Assembly (NCBI GenBank): GCA_028671895.1
Contig: CM053796.1
Span: forward strand, 30,564,860 to 30,628,859
Origin: Oenanthe sinensis
Lineage: Eukaryota; Streptophyta; Magnoliopsida; Apiales; Apiaceae
DNA: 64,000 nucleotides
Reading direction: 5' to 3'
In this document: positions 58,236 through 64,000 of the stretch, piece after piece
Position numbering within the stretch: the first letter of the stretch is position 1
Layout of the letters: each line of letters starts with the position of its first letter
The notes under the pieces: model-generated
Told to the model about the DNA's origin: nothing
What the model saw: only the letters and a program-made list of their open reading frames with translations
Database searches by the model: none
Translations under genes and position numbers: made by a program

Positions 58236-59416
58236 TGTTAGGAATTATGAGTTTTGATGATAACAAATTACTTAGAATTTCAATAGGGACTCAAAATTAT
58301 TTTTGTAACTGATCAATGGATATGACTTATAAATATCCATTGATTAGGAAACCAGCTATCAGTTGAAACTTGTTTCTCAACTGATAAACTGGATTGTAGC
58401 ATTGATTTATGTTTCACTATCAATTGATTGTATTACCTCGATGGATGCAATGATGTAGTCAACTGATGTTATTGACTTCAATTTCTAGCTTCTCAACAGA
58501 TGTGAAGAATGGCTGATCAATTGTAAATATTCTAAGTCAGAATTCTCACAAGTGAAGTGATTAACTGATGTTGAAGTCGATGGATGAAGACACTACTCAA
58601 CGGATGAAAGCTATCAATGGATAATTACAGTCAACGGATAAAGAATCATCAATGGATAAGGAGTCGATGGATAGCTCAATTATCCATCGACACATCAACT
58701 GATCAACAGATATCCTATCCATCGATGGATAAGCAAAGGTGAATCAACTGATAAGCTTAACATCATTTATCAGTTGATTAAAGTTTCCCTATTTAGCTAA
58801 AAGCCAGATTTCACGGGAACAGTGCAGAAACTGAATCATTGGAAGACAGTCCTGTCAGGACTGTGAAGACTTTCTAGGCAACACAGCATCCAAGGAATAT
58901 CTTAAGACAAAAGACACTTCCAGAGCTAGTAAGTTCTACAAGGAAAGCTGTGAAAAGGAGCTAGTTTCTATTTTTATGTAAACAGTATAAATTGTAATAT
59001 TATATTGTTATCAGTCGATAGAAAACTAGAGGAGTAGTTGTTGTTTATAAAAAGCAACAACACAGTAGCAAAGATGTAGTTGTTTTTGTAATAGAACTCA
59101 AGAAAAGCAAAGTAGAAAATCAGGCAGAACTTGTAATGCTTTTCTAGATTCTACATTCAACTTTGTACGCAGCTTAGTATTTTTACTAAGATCAATTGAA
59201 AGCAAAAACACACTAGTGGAAAAACAATCCACTAGTAATTTTTAATCTTGTTGTTTCTGTTATCAACACTTTAGTTATCCAGTTCTTAGTTACATCAATC
59301 TTAATTAAACACTCTCTTTGTACAAACTTATTTCCGCAAGAAGAAGTTGACTTAATTCTTAAGTTTGTATTCAACCCCCCCTTCTCCAAACTTAGTGTAC
59401 TTAAGGGCGAATAACA
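58236..59416 (+). mobile_element. 3' LTR of element B
   Basis: 1181 bp. The two differences I see from the 5' copy are TCAATGGATA (here, about 58314) against TCAATTGATA, and GATTAACTG (here, about 58559) against GATCAACTG. Both fall inside motif sites. Confidence 0.97.
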
Positions 59417-59421
59417 AGCTG

Positions 59422-59888
59422 CCTATCAACTAATAACAGAAAGATAAATTACAATAGGAACATAATTCCTAATTATTAGTTGACAGTTTCCTTCTGAAAT
59501 TCTCTTTCATTCCCATAGCATATTTGCAATATATTTATCTTGATCTTCGAAGACTTTCCATTCCTGTGATCTTCTTCCAAATTTAACTTTAACTTTATAG
59601 ACTCTGAAACCTTCAGACTCTGATGATCTTCAGACTCTGATCATATGTAGACTCTGATAGATCATAGACTCTGATAGTCTATAGACTCTGATCACCTTCC
59701 AGACTCTGATCTTCATGCAGACTCTGGTTTCACTTTCTACAGAAATTCTTCTAAGTACAAATAACATGAATGTTGACTATCTCGACTCTGATTATACATT
59801 TCAGAGACTAGAAAGACTTATTACAGATAAACTAATCTAGACCATGTTCTAGTATTTTGTACATCATCAAATGAATATATTCCTAACA
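59422..59888 (-). mobile_element. 5' LTR of element A, distal U3 part
   Basis: 467 bp matching 34674-35140, separated from the rest of its LTR by element B. It holds the second copy of the AGACTCTGA array (from 59599). Confidence 0.95.
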
Positions 59889-60007
59889 GATTATCTATCA
59901 TAGAAGGGGGTTGAATGTAATAGTACCTAATAATCGAATATGAACATAAGTATGTGAAAAAAACACAGTTTTGTATTGAAGATAACGAATGGAATACAAA
60001 ACTCTCA
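59889..60007 (-). mobile_element. Remainder of LTR C', truncated
   Basis: Continues the C' LTR from 34376: GATTATCTATCATAGAAGGG, GGTTGAATGTAATAG and on to ACAAAACTCTC, matching the solo LTR at 60872-60990. It then diverges, so the distal part is lost. Confidence 0.75.
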
Positions 60008-60857
60008 TCAATACCCGTATATTCAAATTAGAAGACTGACATCAACACCCTATATACAACTCTAATCCCCGATAGTCCTCCTTCTATACAACTCATTATG
60101 GATAGAATAATATTATATTATATTTAAAGTATATTCAATGAATATTAAATTTTATGTATATTAAAATAATAATATTATTTTATTAACATTAATTAAATTT
60201 TATCACTTTGTTATATCTATATTATCTATACTTTTATATTATTTTATTTTAAAAAAACTTCTTTTTTATTAGAATATATGGTTTTACTCACAATCTACTA
60301 ACATGTTTCAATTTTCTTCGATGCTCAAACACTTTAATTTATTTAAAATTACAATTTTATAATTAAAATTTTTGAATATTAATATTATATTATATTTTAC
60401 CTACATTAAAATATACTATTTTATTTAAATTTTAATTTACATATTTCTAATATATTTGTAACTATTTTTATTAATAAAAATTTCCTAATTAAATTTAAAG
60501 AAAAATAAAAAGTTTGGTCAGTTGGTCATCCGTCCGGTAAATCTTCTTTTTATACAACTCTTTTTATCATCCGTAAGTTTTCTTTTTATACGAATTTTTT
60601 TATGCAATTATGATATAATTATAATTTAATTTTAAAACATATATATTTTACATATAACTCTATCATCGGTAAGTCATTTTTTAGACAACAATCTAATAAC
60701 ATATCTCACTTCATTTCTACTTGAAATTACAGCTTATTAATTAAATCTCATGAATATTAAAACTTATTAATTAAATCTCATGAATATTAAAATAATATTA
60801 TTATTTTATCTGTAAATAATTTTTATTATATATTATATTATCATAGTCGATATAATA
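60008..60857. other. AT-rich sequence with Helitron-related block
   Basis: No gene. Bases about 60130-60490 resemble 62000-62330 in the Helitron over roughly 330 bp, and 60512-60550 (GGTCATCCGTCCGG) resembles the GGTCCGTCGTCGGTCCGG phrase at 61830. A 29-bp phrase TTATTAATTAAATCTCATGAATATTAAAA is tandemly repeated near 60734 and 60763. Confidence 0.5.
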
Positions 60858-61392
60858 TGTTTGCCCAGAAAGATTATCTATTATAGAAGGGGGTTGAATG
60901 TAATAATACATAATAATCGAATATGAACACAAGTATGTAAAAAAGAACACAGTTTTGTATTGAAGATAATGAATGGAATACAAAACTCTCTTAAGAAATT
61001 TTTTATTCTTAAGAGCTGCTAGGTTTTGAAAAATAAGACTTGAAAGTTACAATAATGTTAACCTATGTCTGTGTTTATATAGACACAGTTACAATTCAAT
61101 TACAAAACAGATTATGAAAAGAATAGCTTTAATAAGACAACAGACTTGTATTAGGATTCCTTCTTCACTATCCTAATCATATTCTGATTTGTCTTGCTTC
61201 TTCACAAACTCTGATTGTTAAACTCTGTCGGTTGTTTATTACCTGATTTGAGCATTCTCTGTTAGAGTAAACTCTGATTGAGTATTCTCTGATAGAGTAA
61301 ACTCTGACCGACAGCTTCCTAAACTCTGATGACGTCAACAGTGTAAACTCTGATCTTTATTCTCTGACAGCATCAGTGTTTGTTTCCTAACA
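60858..61392 (-). mobile_element. Solo LTR, family C, with AAACTCTGAT motif block
   Basis: 535 bp, plus-strand TGTTTGCCCAGAAAG to TTTCCTAACA, flanked by the exact 5-bp duplication TAATA (60853-60857, 61393-61397). It carries the GGGGGTTGAAT phrase near its start, as in A. Bases 61205-61370 hold about six ACTCTGAT and three ATTCTCTGA sites, a variant of the A motif. A TATA-like TATATAGAC lies near 61076. Confidence 0.85.
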
Positions 61393-61488
61393 TAATAAAA
61401 CAAATTTAAATTATATATTTAAATTATATAAAATAATTAATATATAATTTATTAATCTCGTCTGTGCTTTGTATGAGTTATAAGCTAG
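61393..61488 (+). mobile_element. Helitron 3'-end remnant
   Basis: Ends GAGTTATAAGCTAG followed by T, matching the 3' end of the Helitron at 62565 (GGGTTATAGGCTAG/T). The solo LTR C may have inserted into this older Helitron; its 5' end was not found. Confidence 0.4.
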
Positions 61489-61791
61489 TATCCTTACTAA
61501 AATTAGATTTTATTAAAATTGAACGATTATGATCATTTCTATAATTCACCTAAAATTGGACGGTTAGGATCTTTTCTATGGTTAACTCCGGTATTTCAAA
61601 AGAAATTTCTCTAATTTGGTTATTATAATATAGTATATATATGATATGTATAACCTCAGAATCAATTGGAATTAAATGTAGTAAAATATGTTAACTAATA
61701 GAAATAAAATTATTTTTAGTATAAAATATATTACAATCTTACACGAAACGCCCATTCATATTTAATGAAAGTGATATATTTATAACAGAAA

Positions 61792-62565
61792 TCTATACTA
61801 TATTATTAAATCTGTAAGAGCGAGTGTTTGGTCCGTCGTCGGTCCGGTCCTTTTGTATCCCGCTCAACTTCAAATAAACGTGTGTCTCCAGCTCAATTTC
61901 AAATACGTTCTTTTAATCAATGAACAACTATGTTTTAATTTCCTCATTAGTCAACCTCTTTAATTTATTTAATATCATAATTTATTAATTAAAATTTATG
62001 AATATTAAAATAATATTATTATTTTATTTATATTAATTAAATTTTATTATTGTGTTCTATCTATATTATATATACTTTTTATTATATTACTCTAAACGAA
62101 CTTATTTTTTAATTAGAATATAGAGTTGTACTCATATCTAATAGTATGTTTCAATTTTATCATCGCTTAAACACTTTAATTTATTTAAAATTGCAATTTT
62201 ATAATAAATTTTTTGAATATTAAAATTAATTATATTAATATTTTATATATATTAAGACATATTCTTTTATTTAAATTTTAATTAAAATATTTTCTAATAT
62301 ATTCGAAACTCTTTTTATTAATAAAAATTTATTAATGCTTTGCACGGGTTATTAATCTATGTTAATTAATATAAATATATAAAAATATATTAATGAGAAT
62401 TTAAACACATACTATAAATATGAGTCAAAAATAATTTATCACATGTACAACATTACATTAAAAATATTAATAACATAAATAATCAAATTAAATATTTAAT
62501 TCATTTAAAATATATAATATATTATTTATTACTCTACTCCCGTTCTTTGTCGGGTTATAGGCTAG
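61792..62565 (+). mobile_element. Non-autonomous Helitron
   Basis: Begins TCTATACTATATTATTAA, the usual plant Helitron 5' start, and ends with a short hairpin (CCCG..CGGG) followed by TTATAGGCTAG. It sits between an A (61791) and a T (62566), the Helitron target, without a duplication. No Rep/helicase ORF is present (774 bp). Confidence 0.7.
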
Positions 62566-62591
62566 TATTTCGTTATAATGATAATTGTTAC

Positions 62592-62827
62592 TCCCTCTAT
62601 CCCACTCATTTGTTTACATTTGAGTTGAGCACGGAGGTTAAAAAATTGTATAAAGTAGTATGAAATAGAAGAAAAAATGGATGTAAGAGAAGAAAAAATG
62701 AGTAAAGTGATGGAGTCAATTGATAGATTTGAAAAAGTAGAGAAAAATAGTGGGTGATAGTAAATTTATAATATAAAAACTTACTATTTTTAGAAAGTTT
62801 TAAAATGTAAAGAATTGGATGGGACAT
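62592..62827. mobile_element. Degenerate Stowaway-like MITE
   Basis: The left end CTCCCTCTATCCCACTCATT matches the Stowaway terminus. The right part (AATGTAAAGAATTGGATGGG) is a weak inverted match. The true right end is unclear. It lies about 270 bp upstream of the RING-CH start codon. Confidence 0.45.
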
Positions 62828-63098
62828 TCAAAAAAGAAAGTGTAAAGAATTAGATGCTGCACCATGGTTTTAATAAATACTAAATATATCTACAAAACTA
62901 AAATGGAGTTGCTAAAATAAAGATATGTAACTATATTTATACAAACATCTTGCAACTAAAAATACACATAACATTTGGCAAAAAAAAAATACACACAACA
63001 CTAAAAATATATACACAGAAAAAGAAATACTCCATATATTATATTGCTACGCCTACTCGTACTCCACTTCCCTTTGAGAAATCAAAAGAAAAAAGGCA

Positions 63099-63595
63099 AT
63101 GTCATCATCAGTGGGTGGCACAGAGAGGGTAGTTGAGATCGACCGGCGGCGGCGGCGGCGTCACCGGAGATGGACCCACACACCCCAGATCACATTGAGC
63201 AGTGGTGGGACCACCACAGATGGGAGTGCCTACTTTTCCGATTCAGGCGAGGAGAAAAGTACATTCCGGGCAAATGGGTCCCACGTGGGGGAATGTGGGG
63301 TGTCAGAAGGGGAGGTTGATTTGGAGAGTGGGGAATTGGAGAGGAAAGTGCATAGTTATTATAGGAAGAAGAGGAGGAGGAAGAAGAAGAGAGAGAGAGG
63401 GGAGAGAGATGGGAGAGATGAGGAGAGAGAGTGTAGGATTTGTCATTTGAATTTGATGGAGAGAAATGGGGGGGATGGTATTGAGGAGAATGATAATGGG
63501 GGTGGGTATATACAGTTGGGTTGTGATTGTAAAGGTGATTTGGGTGCTGCTCATAAGAGATGTGCTGAAACTTGGTTCAAGATTAGGGGAAATAT
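63099..63595 (+). CDS. RING-CH (MARCH-type) E3 ubiquitin ligase, exon 1
   Basis: Starts at ATG 63099 (MSSSVGGTERVVEIDRRRRR). It has a long basic and acidic low-complexity N-terminus, then at about residue 113 the RING-variant zinc ligands CRICHL, followed by LGCDCKGDLGAAHKRCAETW, the C4HC3 pattern. The exon ends at AAATAT/GTAAGT; exon 2, outside the window, should supply the last Cys pair (family pattern CEIC). Such proteins ubiquitinate membrane targets, usually with C-terminal membrane helices that are not visible here. A GGC-repeat encodes a run of Arg near residue 17. A MITE remnant lies upstream. It looks intact. Confidence 0.8.
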
Positions 63596-64000
63596 GTAAG
63601 TCTCTCTCTCTCCATAAAAACCATTCCTTTTATGTGTGTGTTGATTAGTTCTAATTCTGATGTTGGTTTAGAGAATGTGGTGTTTGTTGTGTTGATTGTT
63701 AGTCTCCACTTTCATATAAAATTAGAATCATGTGTGTGTGTGTTGATTAGTAGTACTAAATTTGATGTTAATTTAGAAAAGGTGGTATTATGTGAGTTGA
63801 TTAGTTCTGATTTTTATGTTAGTTTAGGAAAGGTGGTACTTTGTGAGTTGCTTGTTTCTGATATTAATCTTTCTTGCACATATACATATTTGTAGACTAC
63901 AAATTGTAGTCGTACATACTTCTGATTTTGCTGTTGATTTAGGAAAGTTGTTATTTTCTGAGATGGTTAGTTCTAATTGAACTTTATTTTGTATATACAT
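63596..64000 (+). repeat. Intron 1 of the RING-CH gene with degenerate tandem repeat
   Basis: The intron starts GTAAGTCTCTCTC. From about 63632 a unit resembling GTGAGTTGATTAGTTCTGAT..GTTAGTTTAGGAAAGGTGGTA recurs about four to five times, with partial copies near 63634, 63732, 63790, 63842 and 63920. The adjacent full copies are about 58 bp apart. No acceptor is visible before the window end. Confidence 0.6.

Larger units (their letters stand above)
46594..59416 (+). mobile_element. Element B: young SIRE/Maximus-like Copia retrotransposon with ORF3
   Basis: 12,823 bp, TGTTAGGAATTATG at 46594 to GGGCGAATAACA at 59416. It is flanked by the exact 5-bp duplication AGCTG (46589-46593, 59417-59421) and sits in the 5' LTR of A, in the opposite orientation. 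The LTRs are both 1181 bp and I count two substitutions between them, so the insertion is recent and younger than A. Order: LTR, PBS, gag, pol, spacer, ORF3, polypurine tract, LTR. Pol and ORF3 are open; gag has one in-frame TAG. Lineage is inferred from the extra ORF, the several zinc knuckles and the LTR end type. Confidence 0.97.
34377..59888 (-). mobile_element. Element A: SIRE/Maximus-like Copia retrotransposon with ORF3, split by element B
   Basis: Borders are exact: plus-strand TGTTTTCCCAG at 34377 and TATTCCTAACA at 59888, flanked by the 5-bp duplication GATTA (34372-34376 and 59889-59893). Without B it is about 12.7 kb. On the minus strand the order is 5' LTR, initiator-Met PBS, gag, pol, spacer, ORF3, polypurine tract, 3' LTR. 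The two LTRs differ by about 8 substitutions and 2 short indels over 764 bp (about 1 percent). Gag, pol and ORF3 all carry lesions. B sits in the 5' LTR. Confidence 0.95.

Noticed and set aside
60862..61392. Solo LTR C starting at TGCCCAG (60862)
   Set aside because: That start gives no duplication; starting at TGTTTGCC (60858) gives an exact TAATA on both sides.
63303..63554. Minus-strand ORF opposite the RING-CH exon
   Set aside because: It arises from the purine-rich opposite strand; only the plus frame shows zinc ligands and a donor site.

Overview
The window is plant nuclear DNA, AT-rich, with spliced genes, plant-type LTR retrotransposons, Stowaway and Harbinger-like MITEs, a Helitron and a hAT remnant. 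It is certainly a seed plant and almost certainly a eudicot. The style of the elements suggests an asterid, possibly Apiaceae, but this is only an impression.

Host genes are few. The left edge carries the start of a domesticated MULE-transposase gene (MUSTANG-like, PB1 plus MuDR DNA-binding domain, minus strand, running off the window). Bases 5486 to about 15220 hold a decayed PDR-type (full-size ABCG) transporter on the minus strand. It has lost its N-terminus, carries a nonsense codon in NBD2 and a frameshift, and has a 1562-bp solo LTR inside an exon. The right edge carries exon 1 of a RING-CH (MARCH-type) E3 ligase gene on the plus strand.

The rest is mobile DNA: a non-autonomous hAT element (2209-4085) with an LTR-like insert; two MITEs (16090-16324, 17349-17823); a solo LTR (18686-19712); a decayed SIRE-like Copia element 'E' (about 19800-26715, minus); a decayed Copia element 'D' (28063-33939, plus) with a Stowaway MITE in its 5' LTR; and a nest at 34358-60007. 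In the nest a truncated LTR (C') was split by Copia element 'A' (34377-59888, minus, TSD gatta), whose 5' LTR was split by Copia element 'B' (46594-59416, plus, TSD agctg). A second LTR of the C type stands alone at 60858-61392, followed by Helitron DNA.

A and B are large SIRE/Maximus-like Copia elements with gag, pol and an extra ORF3 downstream of pol. B is young: I count two differences between its 1181-bp LTRs, and pol and ORF3 are open. The most interesting signal is that each element is seeded with its own short motif (A: AGACTCTGA; B: TCAACTGAT and ATCCATCGATGGAT) in the LTRs, gag, pol linker, pol-ORF3 spacer and ORF3. In the LTRs the motifs recur about every 17 bp although the spacers differ. 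The related LTRs carry other variants. I propose an element-specific recognition system, comparable in logic to the VANC anti-silencing proteins of VANDAL transposons, with ORF3 (or Gag) as the candidate reader. This is inference; the motif spacing and placement are directly visible.
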